NCBI RefSeq assembly: GCF_001013905.1
Contig: NZ_LN831790.1
Location: 2,556,001 to 2,620,000 of the forward strand
Length of the DNA: 64,000 bases
Reading direction: 5' to 3'
Source of the DNA: Streptomyces leeuwenhoekii
GTDB lineage: Bacteria; Actinomycetota; Actinomycetes; Streptomycetales; Streptomycetaceae
The stretch's first letter is position 1, and the number at the start of each line of letters is the position of its first letter. The position numbers and the translations under genes are program-made. The notes under the pieces are model-generated. The model ran no database searches and was not told the DNA's origin. It worked only from the letters and a program-made list of their open reading frames with translations. Shown in pieces: positions 26,960 through 36,146 of the stretch.

Positions 26960-27610
26960 GTGCAGTGGACCTTGGTCGTACCCGTGAAGCACCTGGCCCG
27001 GGCCAAGAGCAGGCTGTCGGACACCGCGGACGACGGGATGCGGCCGGGCCTCGCGCTCGCCTTCGCGCTGGACACGGTGACCGCGGCGCTGGCCTGCCCG
27101 GAGGTGGCGGATGTGGCAGTCGTCACGGACGACGCGCGGGCCGGCCGGGAACTGGCCGCGCTGGGCGCCGCCGTCGTCCCCGACGAGCCCGGCGGGGGCC
27201 TGAACGCCGCCCTGGCCCACGCGGCGGCGGTGGTGCGGGCCGCGCGTCCCGGGCGTCCGGTGGCCACGCTCAACGCCGATCTCCCGGCGCTGCGCCCCGC
27301 GGAATTGGCCCGTGTTCTCCAGGAGGCCGCGCAATTCCCGCGCGCTTTTCTCGCCGACGCCGCCGCAATCGGTACGACCGTGCTGGCCGCCGCCCCGGGG
27401 CAGTCATTGCGGCCCGCTTTCGGGCCGGATTCCCGGGCCCGTCACCGCGCGTCCGGCGCGGCGGAACTCCGGCTGGACGCGGTGGATTCCGTACGGCAGG
27501 ACGTCGACACCGGTGACGATCTGCGGGCGGCGCTGGCGCTGGGCGTGGGCCCGCACACCGCCGCGGCGGCGGCGCTGCTGCCCGGGCGGGCCCCGGTGCC
27601 GGGGCAGTAG
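26960..27610 (+). CDS. cofC: Guanylyltransferase of coenzyme F420 synthesis (CofC/FbiD)
   Basis: 216 aa from GTG 26960. The N-terminal WTLVVPVKHLARAKSRLS contains the nucleotidyltransferase lysine-rich start, with VAVVTDDARAG, ATLNADLPALRPAEL and FGPDSRARHRASGA following. In actinobacteria this family activates phosphoenolpyruvate or phospholactate with GTP as the first step of F420 assembly. It is divergent from plsC. The N-terminal half has typical codon bias; nothing unusual. Confidence 0.92.
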   Translation: MQWTLVVPVKHLARAKSRLSDTADDGMRPGLALAFALDTVTAALACPEVADVAVVTDDARAGRELAALGAAVVPDEPGGGLNAALAHAAAVVRAARPGRPVATLNADLPALRPAELARVLQEAAQFPRAFLADAAAIGTTVLAAAPGQSLRPAFGPDSRARHRASGAAELRLDAVDSVRQDVDTGDDLRAALALGVGPHTAAAAALLPGRAPVPGQ

Positions 27611-27619
27611 GCTGCCGTC

Positions 27620-27823
27620 ATGCAGGCGACCGCATACACGTACGACCCGGACAGCCGCAGCGGGCAGGTGCTCCTCGACGACGGCACGCCCGTCCCCTTC
27701 GACGCGGCGGCGTTCGACGCGGGGGGCTTGAGGCTGCTGCGCCCCGGTCAGCGGGTGCGCATCGAGACCGAGGGCGAGGGCGCGGGGCGCCGGATCACGC
27801 TGGTGACCCTGCAGACCTTCTGA
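27620..27823 (+). CDS. Small OB-fold-like (cold-shock-like) protein
   Basis: 67 aa from ATG 27620; TAGGCT ends 6 bases before the ATG, suggesting its own leaderless transcript even though cofC ends only 9 bp upstream. The pattern of short beta strands (SGQVLLDDGTPVPFDAAAF, LRPGQRVRIETEGEG, RITLVTLQTF) resembles a degenerate cold-shock/OB domain lacking the usual RNP aromatic motifs. No catalytic motif. Function unknown. Confidence 0.75.
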   Translation: MQATAYTYDPDSRSGQVLLDDGTPVPFDAAAFDAGGLRLLRPGQRVRIETEGEGAGRRITLVTLQTF

Positions 27824-27883
27824 TTCCCGGGCCCGGACGGGTTCGGAAGGCCCGGAGGACCGCGAGGAACCCGGACAGGCCGC

Positions 27884-27912
27884 GGGCCGGACTCCGTGAG
27901 GGAGTCCGGCCC
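27884..27912. terminator. Hairpin downstream of hupS and the small OB-fold gene
   Basis: GGGCCGGACTCC (27884-27895) pairs perfectly with GGAGTCCGGCCC (27901-27912) over the loop GTGAG. It lies 32 bp beyond the HU stop (minus strand) and 60 bp beyond the plus-strand gene, so it may serve both. No T-run. Confidence 0.7.
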
Positions 27913-27944
27913 GGCGCGTGAGTGCCCTGGTGCCCTGCCGCTCG

Positions 27945-28610
27945 CTACTTCTTGCGGGCGGTGGTCTTCTTGGCGGTGGTCTTGCGCGCGGTCGACTTCT
28001 TGGCCGGGGCCTTCGTGGCCGTCGCCTTCTTCGCCGGGGCCTTCTTGGCCGTGGCCTTCTTCGCCGCGGTGGTCTTGGTGGCGGTGGCCTTGGTGGCGGG
28101 AGCCTTCTTCGCGGCGGTCTTCTTCGCCGTGGCGGTGGTCTTCTTCGCCGCGCCCGTGGTCTTCTTCGCCGCCGCGGCGGTGGTCTTCTTCGCCGCGGCC
28201 GTGGTCTTCTTCGCCGCGCCCGTGGTCTTCTTCGCGGCGGCCTTCTTGCCCGCGGCCTTGGAGATGGTGGGCGGGGGGCCGGAGAGGCTGCCCTTGGGGG
28301 CCTTCTTCACCGCGATGTCGTTCTTCGGGAGCTTCTTCGAGCCGCTGACCAGGTCCTTGAAGCCCTGACCCGCGCGGAAACGGGGGACGGAGGTCTTCTT
28401 GACCCGAACCCGCTCGCCCGTCTGGGGGTTGCGGGCGTAGCGAGCCGGCCGGTCGACCTTCTCGAAGGAACCGAAGCCGGTGACCGAGACCCGGTCACCC
28501 GCGACCACCGCACGGACGATGGCGTCCAGTACCGCGTCGACGGCATCGGCAGCCTGCTGGCGGCCGCCCATCTTGTCGGCAATCGCTTCTACGAGCTGCG
28601 CCTTGTTCAC
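27945..28610 (-). CDS. hupS: HU-family nucleoid protein with H1-like tail (HupS type)
   Basis: 221 aa. Residues 1-~92 are a standard HU/IHF fold (MNKAQLVEAIADKMGG, FGSFEKVDRPARYARNPQTGE). The remaining ~125 residues are a Lys/Ala/Thr tail built of irregular AAKKTTA, AKKAPA and TATKT words, like histone H1 and mycobacterial HupB. In Streptomyces the long HU (HupS) is expressed in sporulating hyphae and compacts spore DNA, while the short HupA is vegetative. GTG start with AAGGGGAAG upstream. An A/T-rich 135-bp region lies in front, unusual for this chromosome. Confidence 0.95.
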   Translation of the reverse strand: MNKAQLVEAIADKMGGRQQAADAVDAVLDAIVRAVVAGDRVSVTGFGSFEKVDRPARYARNPQTGERVRVKKTSVPRFRAGQGFKDLVSGSKKLPKNDIAVKKAPKGSLSGPPPTISKAAGKKAAAKKTTGAAKKTTAAAKKTTAAAAKKTTGAAKKTTATAKKTAAKKAPATKATATKTTAAKKATAKKAPAKKATATKAPAKKSTARKTTAKKTTARKK

Positions 28611-28746
28611 GTCTTCCCCTTCGGAGACATCGCCGGAACGAAAGTGTTCCAGCTTTTTCGCACGTTAGGCAGATATATACCGCAAATCAAACACGAAACG
28701 GGCTTATCACCCTTGTGCCGCAACCGACTCGACTGTCCCGGCCTGT

Positions 28747-28977
28747 TCAGCGTTCCTCTTCGGGGAATCGCCCCTCGTCGAGGTCCGCACTGAACCGCTC
28801 CAGGCGCCTTGCCGCACCGGCGAGATCATGTTTGGCCGCGGCCGTAATGACCAGCAGCTTCCGGGTCAGCGCCACCCGTACGCCCTCCGGGACTTGCAGT
28901 GCGCGCACCCTGGCGTGCGCTTCCTTGAGCTGGACCGCGACCGCCGTATAGAGCTCGAGTTGGCCGTCGTGTTCCAT
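28747..28977 (-). CDS. Small helical protein of unknown function
   Basis: 76 aa from ATG 28977. CACAAT lies 6 bases before the ATG, so a leaderless message is likely. The protein is predicted all-helical (LELYTAVAVQLKEAHARVRAL, RVALTRKLLVITAAAKHDL, GAARRLERFSADLDEG). The protein has no cysteines, signal peptide or known motif. It lies upstream of the HU gene on the same strand with an A/T-rich gap; no functional link can be claimed. Confidence 0.75.
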   Translation of the reverse strand: MEHDGQLELYTAVAVQLKEAHARVRALQVPEGVRVALTRKLLVITAAAKHDLAGAARRLERFSADLDEGRFPEEER

Positions 28978-29163
28978 GCACAGATTGTGCCATCTGGGGC
29001 GAGTTGTCGCCTGCGCAGGGGGGCAACTGCCGCCTCGGACGGCCTTCCGAGCGGTCCCCGAAGCCTCGGTCACCCGCCTCTCGTACCCCGGCAACACCCG
29101 CTTTAACGTGGGGCGTTGAGGCCGCGGACGAGGGCGCGGGAGGCCGATCGGGCCCAGACATGG

Positions 29164-29196
29164 CTGTACCCCCGATCGGGCCGATCGGGGGTACAG
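29164..29196. terminator. 33-bp palindrome beyond leuD
   Basis: CTGTACCCCCGATCGG (29164-29179) and CCGATCGGGGGTACAG (29181-29196) are perfect complements around one central G. It stands 48 bp past the leuD stop (minus strand). It can act as a strong terminator or RNA-stabilising hairpin; there is no T-run. The surrounding 28978-29243 has no gene. Confidence 0.75.
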
Positions 29197-29243
29197 CGGG
29201 GGTGCCAGGGTGGCCGAAAGTCGACCTTGTGTGCGGCCTGGGC

Positions 29244-29837
29244 TCAGACCTGGAGCGTCCGGGGCTTGTACGCCGGGCGCTTCGCCTCGTACGCGGCGAT
29301 GTCCGCCTCGTTCTGCAGGGTGATCGAGATGTCGTCGAGGCCGTTCAGCAGCCGCCAGCGGGAGTTCTCGTCCAGCTCGAAGGAGGCGGTGATGCCGGCG
29401 GCGCGCACCTCGCGCCCGACCAGGTCGACCGTGACCTCGGCGGTGGGGTCGGCCTCGGTCAGCTCCCACAGCGAGTCCACGATCTTCTGGTCGAGGACGA
29501 CGGTGAGCAGGCCGTTCTTCAGCGAGTTGCCCCGGAAGATGTCGGCGAAGCGGGAGGAGATCACGGCCTTGAAGCCGTAGTTCTGCAGCGCCCAGACGGC
29601 GTGCTCACGGGAGGAGCCGGTGCCGAAGTCGGGGCCGGCGACCAGGACCGTGGCGCCCTGCCGCTCGGGGCGGTTGAGCACGAACTCGGGGTCCTTGCGC
29701 CACGCCTCGAACAGCCCGTCCTCGAACCCGTCGCGCGTGACCTTCTTGAGCCAGTGGGCGGGGATGATCTGGTCGGTGTCGACGTTGCTGCGGCGCAGCG
29801 GGACGGCCCGGCCGGTGTGGGTGGTGAAGGCTTCCAT
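29244..29837 (-). CDS. leuD: 3-isopropylmalate dehydratase small subunit
   Basis: 197 aa. The N-terminal [19 protein letters not shown] and the swivelling-domain signature [22 protein letters not shown] are diagnostic. It pairs with LeuC to isomerise 2- to 3-isopropylmalate (and citraconate to methylmalate in the citramalate route to isoleucine, which CimA in this window feeds). Six bases separate it from leuC. Confidence 0.97.
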   Translation of the reverse strand: MEAFTTHTGRAVPLRRSNVDTDQIIPAHWLKKVTRDGFEDGLFEAWRKDPEFVLNRPERQGATVLVAGPDFGTGSSREHAVWALQNYGFKAVISSRFADIFRGNSLKNGLLTVVLDQKIVDSLWELTEADPTAEVTVDLVGREVRAAGITASFELDENSRWRLLNGLDDISITLQNEADIAAYEAKRPAYKPRTLQV

Positions 29838-29843
29838 GACTGA

Positions 29844-31271
29844 TCAGACTCCAGCGGGCGAGGGGGCGTCGGCGGACAGGTCGGCCGGGGAGGCCAGGTG
29901 GCCCAGGACCGCCGTCGCGGCGGCGACCTGCGGCGACACCAGGTGGGTGCGGCCCCCCTTGCCCTGCCGCCCCTCGAAGTTGCGGTTGGAGGTGGACGCG
30001 GAGCGCTCACCGGGGGCGAGCTGGTCGGGGTTCATGCCCAGGCACATCGAGCAGCCCGCGTGCCGCCACTCGGCGCCGGCCTCCTTGAAGACCACGTCGA
30101 GCCCCTCGGAGACGGCCTGGAGACCGACCCGCGCGGAGCCCGGGACCACCAGCATCCGTACGCCGTCGGCGACTTTGCGGCCTTTGAGGATGTCGGCGGC
30201 GGCGCGCAGGTCCTCGATGCGGCCGTTGGTGCAGGAGCCTACGAAGACGGTGTCCACCTTGATGGAGCGCAGCGGCTGTCCGGCCTCCAACCCCATGTAC
30301 TCCAGGGCCTTTTCGGCGGCGAGGCGCTCCGAAGCGTCTTCGTACGAGGCCGGGTCGGGGACGGACGCGGAAAGCGGCGCACCCTGCCCCGGGTTGGTGC
30401 CCCAGGTGACGAACGGCGACAGCTCGGCGGCCTCGATGACCACCTCGGCGTCGAACTCGGCGTCGTCGTCGGTGCGCAGCGTCTTCCAGTACTCCACCGC
30501 CGCGTCCCAGTCCGCGCCCTCGGGGGCGTGCGGGCGGCCCTTGAGGTAGGCGAACGTGGTCTCGTCGGGGGCGATCATGCCCGCGCGGGCGCCGGCCTCG
30601 ATCGACATGTTGCAGATGGTCATCCGGGCCTCCATCGAGAGCTTCTCGATGGCCTCGCCGCGGTACTCCAGGATGTAGCCCTGGCCGCCCCCGGTGCCGA
30701 TCTTCGCGATGATCGCCAGGATGAGGTCCTTGGCGGTGACGCCGTCCGGCAGCTCGCCGTCGACCGTGATCGCCATGGTCTTCGGGCGGGCCATCGGCAG
30801 CGTCTGGGTGGCGAGCACGTGCTCGACCTGCGAGGTGCCGATGCCGAACGCCAGCGCGCCGAAGGCGCCGTGCGTGGAGGTGTGCGAGTCGCCGCAGACC
30901 ACGGTGGTGCCGGGCTGGGTCAGGCCGAGCTGCGGACCGACGACGTGGACGACGCCCTGCTCGACGTCGCCCAGCGGGTGCAGCCGGACGCCGAACTCGG
31001 CGCAGTTCTTGCGCAGCGTCTCGAGCTGGACCCGCGAGACCGGGTCGGCGATGGGCTTGTCGATGTCGAGGGTCGGGGTGTTGTGGTCCTCGGTGGCGAT
31101 GGTGAGGTCGAGGCGGCGCACCGTCCGGCCGCTCTTGCGGAGGCCGTCGAAGGCCTGCGGGCTGGTCACCTCGTGCAGCAGGTGCAGATCGATGTAGAGG
31201 AGGTCGGGCTCGCCCTCGGCGCGCCGGACGACATGGTCGTCCCAGACCTTCTCCGCGAGTGTCCTACCCAT
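29844..31271 (-). CDS. leuC: 3-isopropylmalate dehydratase large subunit
   Basis: 475 aa from ATG 31271 with GGAGGG eight bases before. The 4Fe-4S cluster ligands are visible in [14 protein letters not shown] and [18 protein letters not shown]. Substrate/cluster motifs [21 protein letters not shown] and the [10 protein letters not shown] signature are intact. It is the first gene of leuCD and is divergent from ndgR, whose product is known in S. coelicolor to regulate this operon. A hairpin lies directly 5' of the ribosome site. Confidence 0.98.
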   Translation of the reverse strand: MGRTLAEKVWDDHVVRRAEGEPDLLYIDLHLLHEVTSPQAFDGLRKSGRTVRRLDLTIATEDHNTPTLDIDKPIADPVSRVQLETLRKNCAEFGVRLHPLGDVEQGVVHVVGPQLGLTQPGTTVVCGDSHTSTHGAFGALAFGIGTSQVEHVLATQTLPMARPKTMAITVDGELPDGVTAKDLILAIIAKIGTGGGQGYILEYRGEAIEKLSMEARMTICNMSIEAGARAGMIAPDETTFAYLKGRPHAPEGADWDAAVEYWKTLRTDDDAEFDAEVVIEAAELSPFVTWGTNPGQGAPLSASVPDPASYEDASERLAAEKALEYMGLEAGQPLRSIKVDTVFVGSCTNGRIEDLRAAADILKGRKVADGVRMLVVPGSARVGLQAVSEGLDVVFKEAGAEWRHAGCSMCLGMNPDQLAPGERSASTSNRNFEGRQGKGGRTHLVSPQVAAATAVLGHLASPADLSADAPSPAGV

Positions 31272-31283
31272 CGCTTTCCCTCC

Positions 31284-31305
31284 GGTCGGCGAACGTGCGC
31301 CGACC
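31284..31305 (-). promoter_or_regulatory. Hairpin abutting the leuC ribosome site
   Basis: GGTCGGCG (31284-31291) and CGCCGACC (31298-31305) form an 8-bp perfect stem with a 6-base loop. It ends exactly where the GGAGGG of leuC begins on the transcript. No leucine-rich leader peptide was found between it and ndgR. Confidence 0.5.
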
Positions 31306-31431
31306 CAACTAGAGATCTTGAGGAGGCGCTGCCCGCACCCCTGTTCTCCGGGCATCCGCCGCCAGGCCCTCACGTCCACGGGCCGCTGTGACTTCGTGAC
31401 ATCCAGGGTGGCGTGTTCCACGGAAAATTGA

Positions 31432-31460
31432 ACTTGCGTTTCACAGAGTGAGACGCAAGT
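31432..31460. promoter_or_regulatory. NdgR operator between leuC and ndgR
   Basis: ACTTGCGTTTCAC (31432-31444), AGA, GTGAGACGCAAGT (31448-31460): a 29-bp palindrome with one mismatch. It ends 8 bases before the ndgR ATG, so occupancy would block ndgR initiation and could reach the leuC promoter. IclR-type NdgR is known to bind this intergenic region in Streptomyces; assignment of this exact palindrome is by inspection. Confidence 0.7.
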
Positions 31461-31468
31461 ATCGTTGC

Positions 31469-32185
31469 ATGGACAACAGTAGCGGCGTCGGCGTTCTGGA
31501 CAAGGCGGCACTCGTCCTGAGCGCTCTGGAGTCCGGTCCGGCCACCCTCGCGGGTCTGGTCGGAGCGACCGGACTGGCACGACCCACGGCCCACCGCCTG
31601 GCCGTGGCCCTGGAGCACCACCGCATGGTGGCCCGCGACATGCAGGGCCGTTTCATCCTCGGCCCGCGCCTGGCCGAGCTGGCCGCGGCGGCGGGCGAGG
31701 ACCGCCTCCTGGCCACCGCCGGCCCGGTGCTCACCCACCTCAGGGACGTGACGGGCGAGAGCGCGCAGCTCTACCGCCGCCAGGGCGACATGCGCATCTG
31801 CGTCGCCGCGGCGGAGCGCCTGTCGGGCCTCAGGGACACGGTCCCGGTCGGCTCCACCCTCACGATGAAGGCCGGCTCCTCGGCGCAGATCCTGCTCGCC
31901 TGGGAGGAGCCGGAGCGCCTGCACCGGGGCCTGCAGGGCGCCCGCTTCACGGCGACGGCCCTGTCGGGCGTGCGGCGCCGCGGCTGGGCCCAGTCGATCG
32001 GCGAGCGGGAGCCGGGTGTGGCGTCCGTCTCCGCGCCGGTGCGCGGCCCCTCCAACCGCGTGGTGGCCGCCGTCTCGGTCTCCGGGCCCATCGAGCGCCT
32101 GACCCGCCACCCGGGCCGGATGCACGCCCAGGCGGTCATCGACGCCGCCGCCCGCCTGTCCGAGGCCCTGCGCCGCTCCGGCTGA
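31469..32185 (+). CDS. ndgR: IclR-family amino-acid regulator NdgR
   Basis: 238 aa from ATG 31469. An N-terminal winged helix ([40 protein letters not shown]) is followed by the IclR effector domain ([68 protein letters not shown]). The length and position next to leuC match NdgR of S. coelicolor, which controls leucine, other amino-acid and quorum-related genes. The 29-bp palindrome immediately upstream suggests autoregulation. Confidence 0.95.
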   Translation: MDNSSGVGVLDKAALVLSALESGPATLAGLVGATGLARPTAHRLAVALEHHRMVARDMQGRFILGPRLAELAAAAGEDRLLATAGPVLTHLRDVTGESAQLYRRQGDMRICVAAAERLSGLRDTVPVGSTLTMKAGSSAQILLAWEEPERLHRGLQGARFTATALSGVRRRGWAQSIGEREPGVASVSAPVRGPSNRVVAAVSVSGPIERLTRHPGRMHAQAVIDAAARLSEALRRSG

Positions 32186-32365
32186 CCCCGTGACCGCCAC
32201 CGGGAGGGCCGGCCTCAACGCCGCGGCAGGCCCTCCCCGGCATCCGATCACCCGGTCGACCCCGATCACCCTGATCACCCTGCCGATTCGGGGGCTCCGT
32301 ACGGGGAGTTGCGGGGGCGGGGCCGACGCCCGGACCGCCCGGTACCGGCTGTGCGCCGGAACGAC

Positions 32366-32395
32366 GATGGCCCCCCGCCGAAGCGGAGGGCCATC
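32366..32395 (-). terminator. Terminator of the tRNA array
   Basis: GATGGCCC (32366-32373) pairs with GGGCCATC (32388-32395), with an inner CCGC/GCGG stem capped by CGAA. On the minus strand it begins 9 bases after the last tRNA-Glu and is followed by GTCGTT. Confidence 0.65.
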
Positions 32396-32403
32396 CTCTG
32401 TTG

Positions 32404-32476
32404 TACCCCCGACCGGATTCGAACCGGCGCTACCGCCTTGAGAGGGCGGCGTGCTAGGCCGCTACACAACGGGGGC
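32404..32476 (-). tRNA. tRNA-Glu (CUC)
   Basis: 73 bases on the minus strand starting GCCCCCG, with anticodon loop CTCTCAA in stem CCGCC/GGCGG, T-loop GGTTCGAATCC and acceptor CGGGGGT plus discriminator A. No encoded CCA. Confidence 0.95.
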
Positions 32477-32504
32477 GTGGACTCTGCGTTTCCGCAGGTC
32501 CGAG

Positions 32505-32576
32505 CTGGTCTACCTGGACTCGAACCAAGACTAACTGAACCAGAATCAGTCGTGCTGCCAATTACACCATAGACCA
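32505..32576 (-). tRNA. tRNA-Gln (CUG)
   Basis: 72 bases on the minus strand, acceptor TGGTCTA/TAGACCA, anticodon loop TTCTGGT in stem ACTGA/TCAGT, T-loop GGTTCGAGTCC, discriminator G. It differs from the other Gln copy at one acceptor base pair (U4:A69 here). Confidence 0.95.
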
Positions 32577-32611
32577 AGGTGGTTTAGACCACTGGGGTCG
32601 TTCACCTTCAG

Positions 32612-32684
32612 TACCCCCGACCGGATTCGAACCGGCGCTACCGCCTTGAGAGGGCGGCGTGCTAGGCCGCTACACAACGGGGGC
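32612..32684 (-). tRNA. tRNA-Glu (CUC)
   Basis: Identical over all 73 bases to the copy at 32404-32476. Confidence 0.95.
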
Positions 32685-32713
32685 CCTAGCGATTCCGACA
32701 AGATCGGAACCAG

Positions 32714-32786
32714 TACCCCCGACCGGATTCGAACCGGCGCTACTGCCTTGAGAGGGCAGCGTGCTAGGCCGCTACACAACGGGGGC
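32714..32786 (-). tRNA. tRNA-Glu (CUC), anticodon-stem variant
   Basis: Same as the other two Glu genes except for a compensated pair in the anticodon stem: CTGCC/GGCAG instead of CCGCC/GGCGG. Base pairing and the anticodon are preserved. Confidence 0.95.
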
Positions 32787-32825
32787 TTGCGGATGAGATC
32801 CGCGGGTGCAGATGAGCTCTGCGAG

Positions 32826-32897
32826 CTGGCCTACCTGGACTCGAACCAAGACTAACTGAACCAGAATCAGTCGTGCTGCCAATTACACCATAGGCCA
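32826..32897 (-). tRNA. tRNA-Gln (CUG), acceptor-stem variant
   Basis: 72 bases, first gene of the array in transcription order. The acceptor is TGGCCTA/TAGGCCA, a C4:G69 pair where the second Gln copy has U4:A69; the rest is the same. Confidence 0.95.
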
Positions 32898-32988
32898 CTG
32901 GAACGCAAGCCCCAGAGGGGATCTTGTTCTAGCTTCGCGCTTCGGGGCTCCGGCCTTTCGGCCCGCTCCCCGCGGCGCAGAAAGAACA

Positions 32989-33720
32989 TTACCCGAAGGT
33001 GGACGGGGCTCCAAAACGAGTATCCGGACCGAGGAGGGCGGGCAGTTCGGCGAGGGAGGCGATGCGCCGCGGACCGGCGGGCGGCACGGCCGTCGCGCGG
33101 GGGCCGCCGCGGTCGATCCACACCGACAGCAGCCCGGCGTCGGCGGCGCCGCGGCCGTCGATCTCCGGGTGGTCGCCGACGTAGGCGACCTCGTGCGGGG
33201 CGAGGCCGAGGGCGTCGCAGGCGGCCAGGAAGGCACCGGCCGCGGGCTTGGAGATGCCGATCTCGGCGGCGCACAGGATGATCTCGAAGCGGTCGTGGAG
33301 GCCGAGGACGCGCAGCTTGCGGTCCTGGACGGTGACGCTGGAGTTGGACAGCACCGCGTGGCGGTGGCTGGTGGCGAGGGCGTCGAGGACCGGCAGGACG
33401 TCCGGGAAGAGGGCCCAGGCGGCCTCGTAGTGCGCCAGGTAGCGCTCGAACCAGCCGTCGGCCTCGGCGTCGGTCAGGTCGCGGCCGAGGAAGACCCGGG
33501 TGCGGTCGCGGCGCTGGGTGGCGAAGTCGACCTCGCCGGCCGCGAACCGCGCCCACTGGACCTCGGTGATCTCCCGCCAGCGCGCCAGGGCCCGCTCGGC
33601 GGATCCGTACCCGTCGAGCAGGCCCTCGGCCGCGAGATGGGCGCGCATGCCCGCGCGGTCGGCGGTCGTGTAGTCGAAGAGGGTGTCGTCGACGTCCCAG
33701 ACGACGGCTCTGATCGCCAT
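32989..33720 (-). CDS. HAD-superfamily hydrolase
   Basis: 243 aa from ATG 33720 (TACCGT seven bases upstream, leaderless type). Motif I VVWDVDDTLFDY, motif II VLSNSS, motif III lysine in GISKPAAGAF and motif IV VAYVGDHPEIDGRGA are all present, with a helical C1 cap (residues ~20-95). The likely activity is a small-molecule phosphatase (pyrimidine nucleotidase/YjjG-like); the substrate is not evident. It lies upstream of the tRNA array on the same strand, separated by a hairpin at 32944-32971. Confidence 0.88.
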   Translation of the reverse strand: MAIRAVVWDVDDTLFDYTTADRAGMRAHLAAEGLLDGYGSAERALARWREITEVQWARFAAGEVDFATQRRDRTRVFLGRDLTDAEADGWFERYLAHYEAAWALFPDVLPVLDALATSHRHAVLSNSSVTVQDRKLRVLGLHDRFEIILCAAEIGISKPAAGAFLAACDALGLAPHEVAYVGDHPEIDGRGAADAGLLSVWIDRGGPRATAVPPAGPRRIASLAELPALLGPDTRFGAPSTFG

Positions 33721-33790
33721 GGTTCCGACGGTAGCGCCGGGCGGGCGGGCCCGGGCGGGGATCACCGGAAACCGGCGGGAGGGCGGGCGG

Positions 33791-34492
33791 TCAGGCGGTG
33801 GCCGTGGCGGGCGCCGGCGGCTCGGCGGACTCGGAGGGGTCCGGGGCGACGAAGAAGTCCGTGACGAAGCAGGTGATCTCGCCGGCCGCGGTGCGGCCTA
33901 TCCAGGTCGGGTAGGCGCCGTCGCCCCAGCCGGAGGTGAACGCGACGACGGTGTGCCCCGTCTCCGGGGCGGTGATCAGGTGGGGGCCGGGCGCCCAGTC
34001 GCTGTGCTCGAAGGCGTCCCACAGGGGTCCCTCGTCGCCCTCGGACGCGGGGAAGGACTCCTCGGCCGCCGCGTCGTAGAAGCAGCCGGTGCCGGCGTCG
34101 ACGCCGTAGCCGTAGAACTCCTCGTCGCCGAGCTCGGCCGGGTCCTGGCCGGGGAGCAGGGCGAGTTCCCAGGTGGCGGTGGGTTCGTCGCGGATGACCA
34201 GGCGGGCGGCGGCCACCCGCAGGTGGGGCTCGTCGGAGGGGGGCTCGCCGGGCTGGGTGAGGGTCGCCACGGCCGCCTCGACGCGGTAGCGGCCGGGCTC
34301 GACGGCGACCGTGAAGGGCTCCGTCTCGCCCTCGCCGAGGCAGACGAAGGGGTCGCAGGCCACGATCCGCCCGGTGGGCAGCCACAGCTCGCCCCCGGAT
34401 GCGACATGGATCACGCCCGTGGTCCCGGACTCGTAGGCGAACGTGCTCCCGGGCGTGAACAGCCAGGTGTAGTCGGGGGCGGACATCGGCAT
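33791..34492 (-). CDS. DUF4241 family protein
   Basis: 233 aa from ATG 34492, after GAAAGG. The family hallmarks are GRIVACDPFVC, a central beta-rich part (GRYRVEAAVATL, WELALLPGQDPAEL) and GYGVDAGTGCFYDAAAEE, then FTSGWGDGAYPTWIGR. DUF4241 proteins are found alone or in bacterial toxin/immunity settings; no toxin gene is adjacent here. The protein has no signal peptide. Function unknown. Confidence 0.85.
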   Translation of the reverse strand: MPMSAPDYTWLFTPGSTFAYESGTTGVIHVASGGELWLPTGRIVACDPFVCLGEGETEPFTVAVEPGRYRVEAAVATLTQPGEPPSDEPHLRVAAARLVIRDEPTATWELALLPGQDPAELGDEEFYGYGVDAGTGCFYDAAAEESFPASEGDEGPLWDAFEHSDWAPGPHLITAPETGHTVVAFTSGWGDGAYPTWIGRTAAGEITCFVTDFFVAPDPSESAEPPAPATATA

Positions 34493-34664
34493 GGAGGCGC
34501 CTTTCCGGAGTGAGCTCTGCGCAGCCGCGCGGTCGCGGGGCGGCGGGCGGCACCGGGGCGCCGCGTGCCGGAACAGTAGCGCCCGGCACCGACAGCGGGC
34601 CGGTACGGCCGAGGGGCGGCACCCGTACCGGTACGGGTGCCGCCCCTCACGCGCGCGTGGCGCC

Positions 34665-36146
34665 CTACGCGGCCAGCTTCGCCAGCGCCGCGTCGATACG
34701 GGCCAGCGACTTCTCCTTGCCGAGGATCTCCAGGGACTCGAAGAGCGGCAGGCCGACCGTGCGGCCGGTGACGGCGACGCGGACCGGGGCCTGGGCCTTG
34801 CCGAGCTTGAGGCCGTGGGCCTCACCGGCGGCCAGGACGGCCTCCTTGAGGGACTCGGGGGAGGTCCAGTCGGCCGCCTCCAGCTTCTCCCGGGCCGTGC
34901 GCAGCAGGGCGTCCGAGCCCTCCTTCATCGCCTTGTTCCAGGACGCCTCGTCCTCGACCGGCTCCGCCAGGAACAGGAAGTCGACGTTGTCGGTGATCTC
35001 GGAGAGGACCTTCAGGCGGGTCTGCGCGTGCGGGGCGATCGCCTGCCACTTGGCCTCGTCGAAGTCCTCCGGCGCCCAGGGGGCGAAGGGGGCCTTCAGC
35101 CACGGGCGGCAGCGCTCGGCGAAGTCCTTCACCTCCAGCATGCGGATGTGGTCGCCGTTGATCGCCTCGCACTTCTTCAGGTCGAAGCGGGCGGGGTTGG
35201 GGTTGACGTCCGCGACGTCGAAGGCCGCGACCATCTCGTCGATCGTGAAGACGTCCTGGTCGGCCGAGAGGGACCAGCCGAGCAGGGAGAGGTAGTTGAG
35301 CAGGCCCTCGGGCAGGAAGCCGCGCTCGCGGTAGAGGTTCAGCGACGACTGCGGGTCGCGCTTGGAGAGCTTCTTGTTGCCCTCGCCCATCACGTACGGC
35401 AGGTGGCCGAACTCGGGGATGCGCTGGGCGATGCCCAGCTCGATCAGCGCCTTGTACAGGGCGATCTGGCGGGGGGTGGAGGAGAGCAGGTCCTCGCCGC
35501 GCAGAACGTGGGTGATCTCCATCAGCGCGTCGTCGACCGGGTTGACGAGCGTGTAGAGGGGGGCGCCGTTGGCGCGGACGATGCCGTAGTCCGGGACGTT
35601 CTCCGGGGTGAAGGTCAGCTCGCCACGGACCAGGTCCGTGAAGGTGATCGTCTCGTCGGGCATGCGGAAGCGGACGATCGGCTCGCGGCCCTGGGCCTTG
35701 TACTCCTCGACCCGGGCGGCGCTCAGCTCGCGGCAGTGGCCGTCGTAGCCGGACGGCCGGCCGGCGGCGCGGGCGGCCTCGCGGCGGGTGTCCAGCTCCT
35801 CCTGGGAGCAGTAGCAGTGGTAGGCGTAACCGCCGTCCAGCAGCTTCTGGGCGACCTCCTTGTAGAGGTCCATGCGCTGCGACTGGCGGTACGGCGCGTG
35901 CGGGCCGCCGATCTCGGGGCCCTCGTCCCAGTCGAAGCCCAGCCAGCGCATCGAGTCGAGGAGCTGGTTGTACGACTCCTCGGAGTCGCGGGCCGCGTCG
36001 GTGTCCTCGATGCGGAAGACCAGGGTGCCCCCGTGGTGCCGGGCGAACGCCCAGTTGAACAGGGCGGTGCGGACCAGGCCCACATGGGGGTTACCGGTGG
36101 GCGAGGGACAGAAACGGACGCGTACGGAGCCGGGTGCGCTAGCCAC
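34665..36146 (-). CDS. gltX: Glutamyl-tRNA synthetase
   Basis: 493 aa from GTG 36146, overlapping the end of the FAH gene by 8 bases. Class I motifs: [14 protein letters not shown] (HIGH-like) and KKLSKRDPQ (KMSKS-like). The insertion [19 protein letters not shown] and the editing-free C-terminal anticodon-binding domain ([33 protein letters not shown]) are normal. It charges tRNA-Glu, and usually also tRNA-Gln for later amidation in actinobacteria; both tRNAs are encoded 1.7 kb away. Confidence 0.97.
   Translation of the reverse strand: MASAPGSVRVRFCPSPTGNPHVGLVRTALFNWAFARHHGGTLVFRIEDTDAARDSEESYNQLLDSMRWLGFDWDEGPEIGGPHAPYRQSQRMDLYKEVAQKLLDGGYAYHCYCSQEELDTRREAARAAGRPSGYDGHCRELSAARVEEYKAQGREPIVRFRMPDETITFTDLVRGELTFTPENVPDYGIVRANGAPLYTLVNPVDDALMEITHVLRGEDLLSSTPRQIALYKALIELGIAQRIPEFGHLPYVMGEGNKKLSKRDPQSSLNLYRERGFLPEGLLNYLSLLGWSLSADQDVFTIDEMVAAFDVADVNPNPARFDLKKCEAINGDHIRMLEVKDFAERCRPWLKAPFAPWAPEDFDEAKWQAIAPHAQTRLKVLSEITDNVDFLFLAEPVEDEASWNKAMKEGSDALLRTAREKLEAADWTSPESLKEAVLAAGEAHGLKLGKAQAPVRVAVTGRTVGLPLFESLEILGKEKSLARIDAALAKLAA

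Noticed and set aside
31280..31430. Leucine leader peptide ahead of leuC
   Set aside because: Short frames there contain at most two leucines or none (e.g. [10 protein letters not shown]), and no terminator with a T-run follows.
32404..32897. tRNA genes as integration site of a mobile element
   Set aside because: No integrase gene or partial tRNA duplicate lies nearby. The repeats are complete functional tRNA genes.
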